Counted from the first letter of the stretch, positions 21,220 through 33,870 are shown. The stretch is 64,000 nt of DNA from Nematostella vectensis (GCF_932526225.1 NC_064044.1:5978747-6042746); one strand, 5' to 3'. A program made the numbers and translations. Notes: generated by a model not told the origin, from the sequence alone.

Positions 21220-24200
21220 ATGCCACCCTGGTGCAAGAAATGGGTGTTCATTGGTGTTTTTATTGCCCTGAGCGTAACTCCTGCAAATGGTAAGTAGAAT
21301 CCAATTTACGCATAATTAAGTTTGGATTATTTAAGCTAAAACTTCAGAATTCGTATCTGGTGTGCATTGTTGGGAGGCAAAAAGCTGAGCTAAAAAGCCC
21401 GTTTGCTGGATATGTATATAATGTTTACTTGTTGTACGTGTTAGTGCTTGGGGGAAATCAATACATAAATTGGTTGTTGTCACTATGTTTTTGCTGTGCA
21501 AGATAATTTTGTTGCGCTGTGTCGATGTTTTATTGTTGTTTAATTTCGCTTTTATAAAGACTGAGAAAAAATATACAATATGCAAGAATTACGAAATTGA
21601 CAGAAATTCAGTTAGACGTTTGAGCCGGCCTGAAGTTGTTTATTATGCATCAATGAACCATTTGTGCATACTCGTTTATATGAGGAACCTATAAATGGCT
21701 TATGACCCCTGCATACAGCGTCAGTATTGGTGAGAACAATTGTCACTATTTCAGGACCAAAAATTTTTGTTGGCCGTGTTTTTACACGCGCACTGCACCT
21801 CGTTCTTTAAATAATGATGGCGTTATTTGAATCGTTTGCCCTTTCTGGACTCGTTTTTCAACCTCCGGCGATATTTGATAATTTGTTGACTAGATTACGA
21901 TGCGTAAAAATGAGGCTGTTTTGAGCCGAGCATTGCTGTGCGTATTTGTAAACAGACTGATTAAGTCTCATACAAAACAAGCTGTATATTTCAGTTCCAG
22001 AGCAGGAAAGATATTTTCGATAAACACGATTTTCGACACTCGCACAACATTAAAGCAAACCATGAGCCAGAAGCCGCTATTCGATGACTTTACAGGCGCC
22101 CTAAGTTCTGGAGTCTTCTCTTATGAACGCGCTTCGATACTTAAATTAAATTATTAAAATAATTTAAATAGTGGATTTTCGTGTATAATAAAGGCTGAAG
22201 TCTTACAAGAAGTCTCTGTGTCGTTTTCTTTCCCATTTGAGCTTGACGGGCCCCCCTCTGAACTCTCAAAACGGCTCAAATGGGAAAGAAAACGACAGAC
22301 TTCTTGAAAGCCTTCGGCCTTTATTATATACACCAAAATCCACTACTAATTCTTTTAGTTTTTACACGTTTTTCTACACGTCGGCGTCGTACGTCGTCGT
22401 TGTCATTGTCATTGTCATTGTTATTAATTTTATTTTTATTGTTTTTGTTATTAATTTTATTTTTATTGTTTTTGTTATTAATTTTATTTTTATTAATTTT
22501 ATTTTTATTATTATTATTATTTTTTATTATTATTATCATTATCGGTATCGTTTTTGTTATTGTTATTATTATAACAATATTATTATAATATTATGTTATT
22601 ATTATGACGTCATCGCATGACGTCACAACAAAGAATTCTATAATCTTTGATGTTGAAGTATCTGCAATGATAAATGTAGTTTTATAATATTATTTGTGAG
22701 AGTACCTACAAAGTTACGTATGCGTTTTGGATTCTGACAAATAAAATTTACGCACATTTTTAATTTTTATTTTTCCACTCTTTTTTGAATAATTTCTTTG
22801 TTTTTTAAAATATCGGAAAACCGATTTGTAGTTTTGTGGACGGCAACTAGGTGAATATTCTTTGCCTAAAAAAATCGCGATCCGTCCACTCTTCTCAAAG
22901 ATTATATAGTTGGAAACTCAAACCGGAAGTAGAATTATCTACGCATGCGCAATTGAGTATTGCGATAAAGCCTGGTTACAAATGCGAATGTTGTGAAAGA
23001 ATTTTGTTATCAAAATATCGACTTTTCTCTCGCTTTTTAACAGTGAAATATGCATTGAAACAACTCTTGTTTTCCCCTTAAATCAGCACGTCCGGTCGCT
23101 AAGTAGGTGCCCTAGGTTTAAAATCATGCTCGCCTTTTTTGTTTTACAATATTTATTATTTTATTACGTTTTTCTCGCCAGATTCGGCGTTTGTTTTCGA
23201 AACTAGTAATGTCGCGCGCGCGTAGATTAATTTCCCGCCATTCGATTTTCCTGCCTAAAAGTGCGAAGTTCCCGGATGATCGCTAGCGCGCCTAACAACC
23301 GAATTGCTAAGTAACGGGAAATGTCCCAACACCCTTAAATTTCTTGCGCAACAAGTTTCCTAGCAATCGGCATTATTTGCACTAAATCGGATTTTAAGCG
23401 TTTTGTTAAAGCTAGGCTAGCTGTGAAGAATTTACATCCCGGACGTTAAATCGTTGATAGAAATGTATGTTTATGACAATATTATGATTATTATTCCACA
23501 GCACAAACGTATATTGGGTTTGACTTGTCTGATGTTCCGGTGCCTGAAAGTGCAGGGACCGCTACTCTCGGCCTTACACGGTCTGGGGACGTATCTGGGG
23601 AGTCGCTAGTTACGTAAGTTTTAAGCCTCGTGCAAACATACAGCTGCAAAATCGCCCAGCGCGCAACCGAACGCGAGCTAATCAGGATAAGAGTATCATC
23701 AGTTTGATTTATAATATGGTATAACTAAAAAGACTACAGGCAAGCTGTTGAAAAACTAGATGGCCGCATAGGCGTGGTGTAGACAAGGTAAACGCAAGTT
23801 TGAAAGGGAGTAGTTGCGCTGACGTTTCGAGCGTAAGCCCTCCGTCGGAGCAAAAAAGGGCTAACGCTTGAAACGTCAGCGCAACCACTCTGTTTCATAA
23901 TCTTCTCAAACTACTTCGTCTGTCGGTTGTTTGTGTTAATGCAGCGCCACTGTCACGCCGCTGACGGCCACTGCAAGTACCGATTACAATTCCCCAGTGG
24001 CTACGAACATCACCTTCAGTGCTAGTGAGACAAGTTATAACTTTACTGTCAGCATCACCGATGACGGTACTGTCGAGAACACAGAGTCGTTCTTCGTACA
24101 GTTGACTACAACAGACGGAAGTATTAATATCACTCAACCAAATATAACCGTCTCAATCACAGACAACGACAAAGGTATTGTATATATAAAAATAAAAAAA

Positions 24201-27200
24201 ATTATTAATAAATAATAAAGCATTTTGTGCGGGGTGAAATTGAACTTTTTGTGGCTAAAGCAAATGATGCTATGAGAATGGCCAAAAAAAAATACTCAAA
24301 CCATCCCGATTAAGAATCTAGTACCCTTGGAAAGGCAGATGTCTACTATATTACATACATACTGTATATAACAAATGCTTTTTGCATTCTTTTGTCATGA
24401 AGTGTAAAGTTTAGCAATGTTTACATTTTAAAAGGCAGAGAGGCACGGCTCACAAAATATACGATGTCCTACACGATCACTGTTTGTGCAAAAAAATATG
24501 GGTCCTTTTAGCATTTCATCTAGGTCTTGAGGATCGTGTATCGTTGAAATTATATGTGATCTATACGAATACCTAAAGGACCCAACTTTGAGCAAGATAG
24601 CAAGCATTTAGTGCGAGATGGAATTGCTGTTACCCACATCAAAACGGTGCCGTGTTTTTGTCACGCAATGCGATGGGATGAAATGGTTAGAAAAAATAAG
24701 ATTGTTCAAAGGGTCTTCATTTTCATTTACGACTATTCTAAAAAATGCATATTGAATGCTTTACATTGATATCTGGTCAGAGCACTGAGAGGACAAAGAC
24801 GAAAAGAAGGATTTAGCGATTATTACATAACTACATCTCTAGTGAGACGGAACAAAATATGATTAACTACACAGCAAAAATGTCAAAGCAAATTATATAA
24901 TTGTTTGTGCCAAAAAATGTGGGTCCTTTTGCATTTCTTCCAGGTTTTGGGGTTATACATAATCTTGATTTTATGTAAGCTATATCGATATCTAAAGGAC
25001 CCATCTTTTAGCGAGATAATCAGCATTTCGTACAACAGTAAACTATGATAGCGGCAATGACACCATGTTGGGGAAGTAATGTAAAGTAAATGGCTTCAAA
25101 ATTGCAAAATCATTTAAATTATCGATGGCTACTTTAAAATGCAAGCAGGGTATACGTTTTTTTATTTAAATAAGGCTATATTTACCTTTTAAGCCATTTT
25201 AAGAGGAAAAGCACTTTATTTCCACGTCTAATAAGTTGCAAGGTAAAGACGCCGCATGTAGCCAAAATTGTTTTCTTTCACGCAAATTCTCGCGAGCTCT
25301 CGAAATTCTCCTTATATGGTGATCATTTCGCGCCAACTCTAGCTTTATCCTTGAGGAGACTGGGCAAGTAGGTGTTTTACAGAGTGGTATATTCAAAAGG
25401 CTGTAAAAAATCGGGTATTATGGGAAATCGGGAATTTTTGGTCATAAAGATTTTTCTATCACAGGAGATATTAGATATCGATGGATGAACCGTTTTGGAG
25501 CATATTGCTTTTATTCCTTCAGATGCACTTTAAGGCTATTTCACATTGAAATGCTTAAGTTACGGTGAAATGTTTATCCATTTTTGGAAGAAGTTTGGCA
25601 GAAAATTATAATAAATTTTTCTCATTGAACAAAAGAAAAAATAGAGTTGCTACTTAGCTCTCCTCAACCATCCTGGCTTTCAGAGATAGACTGTGGAGCA
25701 CTTGAATCCCCATGGATATCCACTGTCTCTAGGTTCTACTACCGCGGCCACAAAGTAGGGTCTTGAAGCTTGCGGGCCAGCGTATAGTATGTTGTCGATA
25801 TACAACTTGTCGACAATCAGCCTTGCCTCTTTCTTTTCTTGTTTGGCTTTTTTGTAAATTAGATATAAGGCTCTTCTTACTTCGTCTATTTCCTTGGAAA
25901 ATCGTCGCTTAATGATGCTCCTGTATATTTTAGACTCTTGACATGGCTGAAGATCCACTGCTTGTCCTTGAACCAAAAAAACTGAGCAATGATTGGTCTC
26001 GGTTTTTCGTTGGAAGACAGCTTCCCTAGTCGGTGCATTCGCTCGAAGCGTAGGGCCTCGAGCCTTTCTGGCGGCAATTTCAAAACATTAGCAAGGAAAG
26101 CTATTAGCTTTCGCTCGGTTGCTGTCTGCTAATTCTGACCATTTTTTTTAAAGAAACCATTCTGTTGAAATACTTTGTACTATAAAGAGAAAACTGTTAC
26201 AATAAAAATTTGAGCTTGCTAAAGATTTTGGATGTCTTATGCCAAAAATGTATATTGCTGCCTTTGGAATTGCTATGGAAATTTACCAAAGAAAGTGTTC
26301 CCGTTATAATACTATATATGTCTATTTAAGTACAACTCTCGGATAACAACAATTGTGCTATTGGGGTGTAAAGACTGTAACTGTTGTCATCCTTTAAAAC
26401 TTGGTCCATGATAGTTTTTGTTTTCATTGATCCACAGCAACTTTCAGCTTTGCGTCCTCATCGTATTCAGTTGAGGAAGATACGGGTTATGTTACAGTGA
26501 ACATCACAAAGACTGGGACCTCTGACATTCATCTTGATGTGAAGTAAGTAGAATAGAATTGGTTTGTGTGATTGATTGAATTCTACGAAAAGTATTGGAA
26601 ATCAAAATATTTTCTTTGCACTCCTTCTTTTCTGAATCTTTTACCTTCAGTAGCCTTTTGAATGGTAGTCAATAACCATTCATTTGCTCTTTGTCTCAGG
26701 CTAAGCACAAACAATGGCACAGCATTCTCTCCCGTCGACTATACTGCGATGTCTGACAATAGTGTAACGTTTTTGGCCAACGAACAATCTAAGCTAGTAA
26801 ACATAACCATCAATGTTGACCAGACAGTTGAAAATGATGAAGATTTCAAGGCCCTCCTGTCTCACACTAACGCAGACCAAGTTGCCCTTGGCCTACTAAA
26901 TACGACGACAATCACAATTGGCAACGATGATCAAGGTGACTGGAGTAAACTAATCTTTTTATTTATTTTGACTAACAGACATTTTGTTAAAAGACTTTGT
27001 ATTATAAAGAGAAAATTGTTATAATAAAAATTTGGGATTGCTAAAGATTTTGGATGTCTTATGTCAAAAATGTATATTGCTGCCTTTGGAATTGCTATGG
27101 AAATTTACCAAAGAAAGTGTTCCCGTTATAATACTATATAAGTCTATTTAAGTACAACTCTCGGGTAACAACAATTGTTCTATTATGGTGTAAAGACTGT

Positions 27201-30200
27201 AACTGTTGTCTTCCTTTAAAACTTGGTCCATGATAGTTTTTGTTTTTATTGATCCACAGCCACTTTCAGCTTTGCGTCCTCATCGTATTCAGTTGAGGAA
27301 GATACGGGTTATGTTACAGTGAACATCACAAAGACTGGGACCTCTGACATTTCTCTTGATGTGAAGTAAGTAGAATAGCATTGCTTTGTGTGATTGATTG
27401 AATTCTGCGAAAAGTATTGGCAATCAAAATATTGTCTTTGCACTCTTTCTTTTCTGAATCTTTTACCTTCAGTAGACTATTGTACGGTATTCAATAACCA
27501 TTCATTTGCTCTCTGTCTCAGGCTAAGCACAAACAATGGCACAGCATTCTCTCCCGTCGACTATACTGCGATGTCTGACAATAGTGTAACGTTTTTGGCC
27601 AACGAACAATCTAAGCTAGTAAACATAACCATCAATGTTGACCAGACAGTTGAAAATGATGAAGATTTCAAGGCCCTCCTGTCTCACACTAACGCAGACC
27701 AAGTTGCCCTTGGCCTACTAAATACGACGACAATCACAATTGGCAACGATGATCAAGGTGACTGGAGTAAACTAATCTTTTTATTTATTTTGACTAACAG
27801 ACATTTTGTTAAAAGACTTTGTATTATAAAGAGAAAATTGTTATAATAAAAATTTGGGATTGCTAAAGATTTTGGATGTCTTATGTCAAAAATGTATATT
27901 GCTGCCTTTGGAATTGCTATGGAAATTTACCAAAGAAAGTGTTCCCGTTATAATACTATATAAGTCTATTTAAGTACAACTCTCGGGTAACAACAATTGT
28001 TCTATTATGGTGTAAAGACTGTAACTGTTGTCTTCCTTTAAAACTTTGTCCATGATAGTTTTTGTTTTTATTGATCCACAGCCACTTTCAGCTTTGCGTC
28101 CTCATCGTATTCAGTTGAGGAAGATACGGGTTATGTTACAGTGAACATCACAAAGACTGGGACCTCTGACATTTCTCTTGATGTGAAGTAAGTAGAATAG
28201 CATTGCTTTGTGTGATTGATTGAATTCTGCGAAAAGTATTGGCAATCAAAATATTGTCTTTGCACTCTTTCTTTTCTGAATCTTTTACCTTCAGTAGACT
28301 ATTGTACGGTATTCAATAACCATTCATTTGCTCTTTGTCTCAGGCTAAGCACAAACAATGGCACAGCATTCTCTCCCGTCGACTATACTGCGATGTCTGA
28401 CAATAGTGTAACGTTTTTGGCCAACGAACAATCTAAGCTAGTAAACATAACCATCAATGTTGACCAGACAGTTGAAAATGATGAAGATTTCAAGGCCCTC
28501 CTGTCTCACACTAACGCAGACCAAGTTGCCCTTGGCCTACTAAATACGACGACAATCACAATTGGCAACGATGATCAAGGTGACTGGAGTAAACTAATCT
28601 TTTGATTTATTTTGACTAACAGACATTTTGTTAAAAGACTTTGTACTATAAAGAGAAAATTGTTATAATAAAAATTTGGGCTTGCTAAAGATTTTGGATG
28701 TCTTATGCAAAAAATGTATATTGCTGCCTTTGGAATTGGTATGGAAATTTACCAAAGAAAGTGTTCCCGTTATAATACTATATGTCTATTTAAGTACAAC
28801 TCTTGGGTAACAACAATTGTTCTATTGGGGTTTAAAGACTGTAACTGTTGTCTTCCTTTAAAACTTGGTCCATGATAGTTTTTGTTTTCATTGATCCACA
28901 GCAACTTTCAGCTTTGCGTTCTCATCGTATTCAGTTAAGGAAGATACGGGTTATGTTACAGTGAACATCACAAAGACTGGGACCTCTGACATTTCTCTTG
29001 ATGTGAAGTAAGTAGAATAGAATTGGTTTGTGTGATTGATTGAATTCTGCGAAAAGTATTGGCAATCAAAATATTTTCTTTGCACTCCTTCTTTTCTGAA
29101 TCTTTTACCTTCAGTAGCCTTTTGAATGGTAGTCAATAACCATTCATTTGCTCTTTGTCTCAGGCTAAGCACAAACAATGGCACAGCATTCTCTCCCGTC
29201 GACTATACTGCGATGTCTGACAATAGTGTAACGTTTTTGGCCAACGAACAATCTAAGCTAGTAAACATAACCATCAATGTTGACCAGACAGTTGAAAATG
29301 ATGAAGATTTCAAGGCCCTCCTGTCTCACACTAACGCAGACCAAGTTGCCCTTGGCCTACTAAATACGACGACAATCACAATTGGCAACGATGATCAAGG
29401 TGACTGGAGTAAACTAATCTTTTAATTTATTTTGACTAACAGACATTTTGTTAAAAGACTTTGTACTATAAAGAGAAAATTGTTATAATAAAAATTTGGG
29501 CTTGCTAAAGATTTTGGATGTCTTATGTCAAAAATGTATATTGCTGCCTTTGGAATTGCTATGGAAATTTACCAAAGAAAGTGTTCCCGTTATAATACTA
29601 TATAAGTCTATTTAAGTACAACTCTCGGGTAACAACAATTGTTCTATTATGGTGTAAAGACTGTAACTGTTGTCTTCCTTTAAAACTTGGTCCATGATAG
29701 TTTTTGTTTTCATTGATCCACAGCAACTTTCAGCTTTGCGTCCTCATCGTATTCAGTTGAGGAAGATACGGGTTATGTTACAGTGAACATCACAAAGACT
29801 GGGACCTCTGACATTCATCTTGATGTGAAGTAAGTAGAATAGAATTGGTTTGTGTGATTGATTGAATTCTGCGAAAAGTATTGGCAATCAAAATATTTTC
29901 TTTGCACTCCTTCTTTTCTGAATCTTTTACCTTCAGTAGCCTTTTGAATGGTAGTCAATAACCATTCATTTGCTCTTTGTCTCAGGCTAAGCACAAACAA
30001 TGGCACAGCATTCTCTCCCGTCGACTATACTGCGATGTCTGACAATAGTGTAACGTTTTTGGCCAACGAACAATCTAAGCTAGTAAACATAACCATCAAT
30101 GTTGACCAGACAGTTGAAAATGATGAAGATTTCAAGGCCCTCCTGTCTCACACTAACACAGACCAAGTTGCCCTTGGCGTACTAAATACGACGACAATCA

Positions 30201-32202
30201 CAATTGGCAACGATGATCAAGGTGACTGGAGTAAACTAATCTTTTGATTTATTTTGACTAACAGACATTTTGTTAAAAGACTTTGTACTATAAAGAGAAA
30301 ATTGTTATAAAAAAAATTTGGGCTTGCTAAAGATTTTGGATGTCTCATGCCAAAAATGTATATTGCTGCCTTTGGAATTGCTATGGAAATTTACCAAAGA
30401 AAGTGTTCCCGTTATAATACTATATATGTCTATTTAAGTACAACTCTCGGGTAACAACAATTGTGCTATTGGGGTGTAAAGACTGTAACTGTTGTCTTCC
30501 TTTTAAACTTGGTCCATGATAGCTTTTGTTTTCATTGATCCACAGCAACTTTCAGCTTTGCGTCCTCATCGTATTCAGTTGAGGAAGATACGGGTTATGT
30601 TACAGTGAACATCACAAAGACTGGGAGCTCTTACATTCATCTTGATGTGAAGTAAGTAGAATAGAATTGGTTTGTGTGATTGATTGAATTCTGCGAAAAG
30701 TATTGGCAATCAAAATATTTTCTTTGCACTCCTTTTCTGAATCTTTTACCTTCAGTAGCCTATTGAATGGTATTCAATAACTATTAATTTGCTCTTTGTC
30801 TCAGGCTAAGCACAAACAACGGCACAGCATTCTCTCCCGTCGACTATACTGCGATGTCTGTCAATAGTTTAACGTTTTTGGCCAACGAACAATCTAAGCT
30901 AGTAAACATAACCATCAATGTTGACCTCACAGTTGAAAATGATGAAGATTTCAAGGCCCTCCTGTCTCACACTAACGCAGACCAAGTTGCCCTTGGCCTA
31001 CTAAATACGACGACAATCACAATTGGCAACGATGATCAAGGTGACTGGAGTAAACTAATTTTTTATCTATATTGACTAACAGACATTTTGTTAAAAGACT
31101 TTGTACTATAAAGAGAAAATTGTTATAATAAAAATTTGGGCTTGCTAAAGATTTTGGATGTCTTATGCCAAAAATATATATTGCTGCCTTTGGAATTGCT
31201 ATGGAAATTTACCAAAGAAAGTGTTCCCGTTATAATACTATATATGTCTATTTAAGTACAAATCTCGGGTAACAACAATTGTGCTATTGGGGTGTAAAGT
31301 CTGTAACTGTTGTCTTCCTTTAAAACTTGGTCCATGATAGTTTTTTATTTCATTGATCCACATTGATCCATTGTTCGTGAAAATGTGGTGGTCTCTAGAG
31401 GGATAAAAAGAATTATGCATATGCAATGCCATGATCCATTGAACCTTGTTCGCTCATCCAACCTAATATTACTCGTAGTTGCGAGTTTATTTCCTCGGTG
31501 ATCATGGTATCACAAAGTTATAGCATTGCAGCTCGGGGAATTTAGTGATTAAATGTCCCCTAAACCTCGGGATGACTACTGTAGTTAAAGTCAACTAAGT
31601 CAACTTCAACTAATCATCCCTCGGTTGCTGGGACATTTTAATCACTAAACTCCTCTCGTGCCATGCTATGACTTATAAGTATCGTATTATACTAATGCCT
31701 GTAACTAATAATGTGTTTTATAAAAACTTGTGACCGCATTGGTAACATCCTTTCTCTTTTACTCTTTTCAGCAACCTTTAGCGCTGCTCCAGCATCTGTC
31801 ACAGAAGACACGGGCTTTCTTACATTGAACGTTACAAAAAGTGGAATTACAGACATGGATTTGTTTGTGAGGTTAGTATTCTGAAAAGCAAGTCCTATTA
31901 TGTCATTATGTTATGTGTCTAGGTTATTTATCTGGATACTTAACACACTGGTACTTGCTTGGATTTTTAAAGATTGGACACACAAGACAAGACTGCTGTA
32001 TCTCCTGATGATTTCGTTGCCATAGTTAATGATACGTTAAAATTTCCAAAAGATGTGGCGTCGGTGTTAGTCAACGTAAGCATCGTGGTTGAAGACATCG
32101 TTGAGAAGGACGAAACTTTCAAAGCTCATCTGTCCACTAATAACCCGACACAAGTGATAGTTTCAAGCCCGCAAACAATAACCATCGAAAATGACGACGC
32201 AG
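21220..32202 (+). CDS. Calx-beta gene A: secreted tandem Calx-beta protein (3' end missing)
   Basis: Seventeen exons join in frame. Exon 1 is 21220-21289, a signal peptide starting MPPWCKKW followed by a hydrophobic core. Exons 2-3 are 23502-23613 and 23945-24174. Six module pairs follow: 26438-26543/26700-26935, 27260-27365/27522-27757, 28082-28187/28344-28579, 28902-29007/29164-29399, 29724-29829/29986-30221 and 30546-30651/30805-31040. A diverged pair ends the visible gene: 31772-31871/31973-32202. Each standard module is 114 aa with intron phases 1-2-1. Calx-beta hallmarks are the ATFSF start, YSVEEDTG, TAFSPVDYTA, VTFLANEQ, VENDEDFKALL and a closing ITIGNDDQ. Each array module has four N-glycosylation sequons and no cysteine. 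Exon 17 ends in phase 1 at a GTAGGC donor and no following exon is recognised. The gene is probably cut by the duplication breakpoint. Read-through would stop at 32261 after a hydrophobic tail. Function is unknown; known Calx-beta proteins include FRAS/FREM, ADGRV1 and sponge aggregation factors. Confidence 0.88.
22169..22346. mobile_element. Long perfect-style hairpin element (TA-flanked MITE)
   Basis: Arms of roughly 80 bases (from TAGTGGATTTTCGTGT, through GTCGTTTTCTTTCCCATTTG, to its reverse complement near 22270-22346) make the whole element fold back on itself with a short loop near 22248. The TA at both outer edges suggests a Tc1/mariner-type MITE. It lies in intron 1 of gene A. Confidence 0.75.
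22387..22600. repeat. Microsatellite-like T-rich tract
   Basis: It contains TGTCAT hexamers, then repeated ATTTTATTTTTATTGTTTTTGTT-type units (about 24 bp), then ATT runs. Apparent long ORFs across it are low-complexity artefacts. Confidence 0.8.
23812..23886. repeat. Hairpin with GACGTTTCGAGCGT arms
   Basis: The left arm GTTGCGCTGACGTTTCGAGC and the right arm GCTTGAAACGTCAGCGCAAC pair with one mismatch, and the loop is about 16 bases. It lies just before exon 3 of gene A and is absent from gene B at the matching place, so it is a copy-specific insertion. Confidence 0.7.
24498..24584. repeat. GGGTCCTTT...AAAGGACCC hairpin repeat (A copy 1)
   Basis: ATGGGTCCTTTTAGCATTTC at the left and CTAAAGGACCCAA at the right form an inverted pair about 87 bp apart. 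It belongs to a family with members at 24919-25004, 52971-53022, 53316 onward and 53521-53606. Confidence 0.65.
24919..25004. repeat. GGGTCCTTT...AAAGGACCC hairpin repeat (A copy 2)
   Basis: GTGGGTCCTTTTGCATTTC and TCTAAAGGACCCAT form the inverted pair. It matches 53521-53606 almost base for base, because both lie in the duplicated intron. Confidence 0.65.
25373..26130 (-). pseudogene. LINE remnant with L1-like ORF1 (Transposase_22) fragment
   Basis: On the minus strand, two frames cover one protein. 26083-25886 reads RMHRLGK...RPIIAQFFWFKDKQW and SDDFPRK. After a frameshift, 25940-25680 reads KEIDEVRRALYLIYKKAKQ and VDKLYIDNILY. This pattern is typical of the RNA-binding ORF1 of L1-like retrotransposons. 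The 25373-25520 part, with AAATCGGGAATTTTTGG, reads in the opposite orientation and matches the minus strand around 49800, a piece of ORF2, so this is a rearranged or 5'-inverted insertion. The same remnant sits at 54290-54750, so it predates the segmental duplication. Confidence 0.7.
26438..31040 (+). repeat. Array A: six two-exon Calx-beta repeat units, period about 822 bp
   Basis: Unit starts are 26438, 27260, 28082, 28902, 29724 and 30546. Exon a (106), intron (about 156), exon b (236) and the inter-module intron (about 324) are all repeated with only a few per cent change. Units 2 and 3 are nearly identical and share the CCACTTTC exon start. Unit 6 is the most changed (GSSYIHLDV, MSVNSLTF, VDLTVEN). 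All six have CAAGGTGACTGGAG at the exon-b donor. Confidence 0.95.
31515..31677. mobile_element. Foldback element with TTTAGTGATTAAATGTCCC arms
   Basis: The left arm at 31515-31560 and the right arm at 31629-31677 are inverted (ATAGCATTGCA and TGCCATGCTAT; TTAGTGATTAAATGTCCC and GGGACATTTTAATCACTAA). It sits in the intron between module 6 and the diverged last module of gene A. Confidence 0.7.
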
Positions 32203-33219
32203 GTAGGCTTTTGTCCGTCTGTGAGCTATTGTTGACATGTTTATTTTTTCTTCGGACGTAAGTTAAAACAACCTTACCCCCATTCAAATCACCTTGCATC
32301 GTTTTTATCTGCGTGTCTCACCACACTGATGTAATGACGCCAAATTTGCCTTAATCGAAATTAACCTTCAGCTTCAGTTTTGCCATTAATTTCAATTTCT
32401 TTTTCTTGTTTGCGATAGATTACAGCTATTGATGATAGGGGTCACACCAAAAGTCATAGGCGCCCCTTTACTAACCTTTACCGCATGCGTGAAAAGTACA
32501 CACCATAATTTTGTTGCTCTTACGCAGTAAAACATCAACTGATGTGTAATATTGGCACGAAGAAGAAATTTTCCTCGTTTGCGAAGCTCAACTCACGAAG
32601 CAAAAATCGGACGAATTAATTCGTACTTTTAACTGCTTGACGTGCGATAATCAGCCTAGACGGTACTGAAAAATATAAGAAACGAACATCAATCTTTCAT
32701 ACAGAAGACATTACGCTTTCTCGTATTGCCCTTTCTGAATCGACTTCGAGGTAATCAAGATATACAAAATGTTTACAAGCCGATAATTGGAATCGAGATT
32801 GGGCTTTGTTTATATCCCAAGTTTACTGAGCTAAGCACAATCTCTATACAATTGAACTGGAATGGACTAATGGAAAATAATAAATTAATGACAATCTATT
32901 CACATATCAGCACTAGTGTCCTGAGAAGTCGTTCTGACCTCTGTAACGCAATACGTTCAAGTCCAGTTACTGTCGCTTGTGTTTCTCGTTCGATATCAAG
33001 CATTTCAAATCTGCACAAAGCCATCATAAAAGCCTTACCTTTATCGTTATGCCTTGTGATCTTGTATAACACCGAAATGTGAAAGAATTCACTGCGAAAA
33101 ACGATCGCTCCGGTACATCATCGCAAATAGAGCGTATGTCTAAGGCGACGCGCGCTTTTGTTGCCAGTCCCTTCAATTGAGTCATTTTACACAATATTTC
33201 ACGCGTAAACTTGCGTAAA
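32203..33219. other. Region after the last gene A exon; no exon recognised
   Basis: No further Calx-beta or terminal exon is seen. A 118-codon open frame at 32726-33082 has no recognisable domain. The end of copy 1 of the duplication lies somewhere between here and about 34450. Confidence 0.5.
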
Positions 33220-33415
33220 TCCCGGTCAGCTTTTTACACAATCTTTACGCAGAACGCCAAGTTCCATACAATGTCCATAAGTTTTAGGTCATCTTTACAA
33301 ATAACGTAAAGGTACGTAAATGTTTGACTAACTTTGCGCAATCTTTACGCAGAATGTAAAATTGCGTAAATGCCATAAACTTTACGCTATCTTTACAAAT
33401 TATGTAAAGGATCCT
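33220..33415. repeat. Two imperfect tandem units of about 105 bp
   Basis: CAATCTTTACGCAGAA and CATCTTTACAAAT.A.GTAAAGG occur in both units. Noncoding. Confidence 0.55.
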
Positions 33416-33424
33416 GTGTTCATA

Positions 33425-33870
33425 CCCAGATAGGGCATGGAAGGCTGGTAGGGCAGCAGTCTTGACGGGACCAAGAGCGCGGACTATTGGCTGCAGCTTG
33501 ATTTGCCGGTGGTGCTCGCCCTTGCCAGTAATAAACAAGGTGTTAGCGCAAAGGTCAGGATACCTCCTAAGGGCAAGAATGAACACATCTGTATCAGGAG
33601 AGTGGATCCGTATCTCAGTGGCTCCACAGGCTCTGGCGTCGAGTGCGTGCAGCATGATCTTCGTATCAGCTTCGTAAGCTTTGCGATGAGAGTTGATGGT
33701 GTGATGCGATAGTGAATAGGGACTTCACTCCCTGCCTCTTGACACGAGTAGCCTCTTTTACAGATGACGGTAGATCGTATCGGTCGAAGATAACTCGGAT
33801 CTCATCATTTCCATGGTCGTACTTCTCCATTAAGCGACTGTTGAAGTGATCTGCGAGCTGTGAGCAGTTT
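33425..33870 (-). pseudogene. Fragment of a repeated, mobile-element-associated protein
   Basis: The minus strand reads QLADHFNSRLMEKYD, then VKEATRVKRQGVKSL, then a stop and frame change. It continues as LHALDARACGATEIRIHSPD, DVFILALRRYPDLC and IVRALGPVKTAALPAFHALS and is cut at about 33425. This protein type is repeated in many invertebrate genomes next to transposable elements. Its enzymatic class is not known to me. The SPDTDVF.L motif recalls PIN-like folds (inference). Confidence 0.6.

Larger units (their letters stand above)
15266..24174. repeat. Segmental duplication, copy 1 (5' part)
   Basis: In the same order and orientation, blocks here recur further right. KPTN exons 10-11 (15266-15767) match 34521-36182. 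The 3' flank and minisatellite (15768-16400) match 36183-39670. The block containing GGCGGCAAGCCAACAGAAG (16425-16620) matches 40690-40900. The Calx 5' region (20400-21289) matches 41800-42456, exon 2 matches 45939-46050, and exon 3 matches 47252-47481. Further right, 24210-26130 matches 53030-54750. Insertions and deletions in both copies account for the length differences. Confidence 0.9.

Noticed and set aside
22237-22620. Open frames of 102-127 codons on the + strand and 71 on the minus strand
   Set aside because: They are translations of a hairpin element and T-rich low-complexity repeats.
26438-31040. Regular repeats with similar spacing, as in a CRISPR array
   Set aside because: Units are 822 bp, mostly exon and intron with open frames, and the spacers are also repeated. 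This is a coding tandem array in an animal genome.
32726-33082. 118-codon open frame as a possible last exon of gene A
   Set aside because: No Calx-beta or other domain, no supported splice acceptor in phase, and no counterpart seen in gene B within the window.
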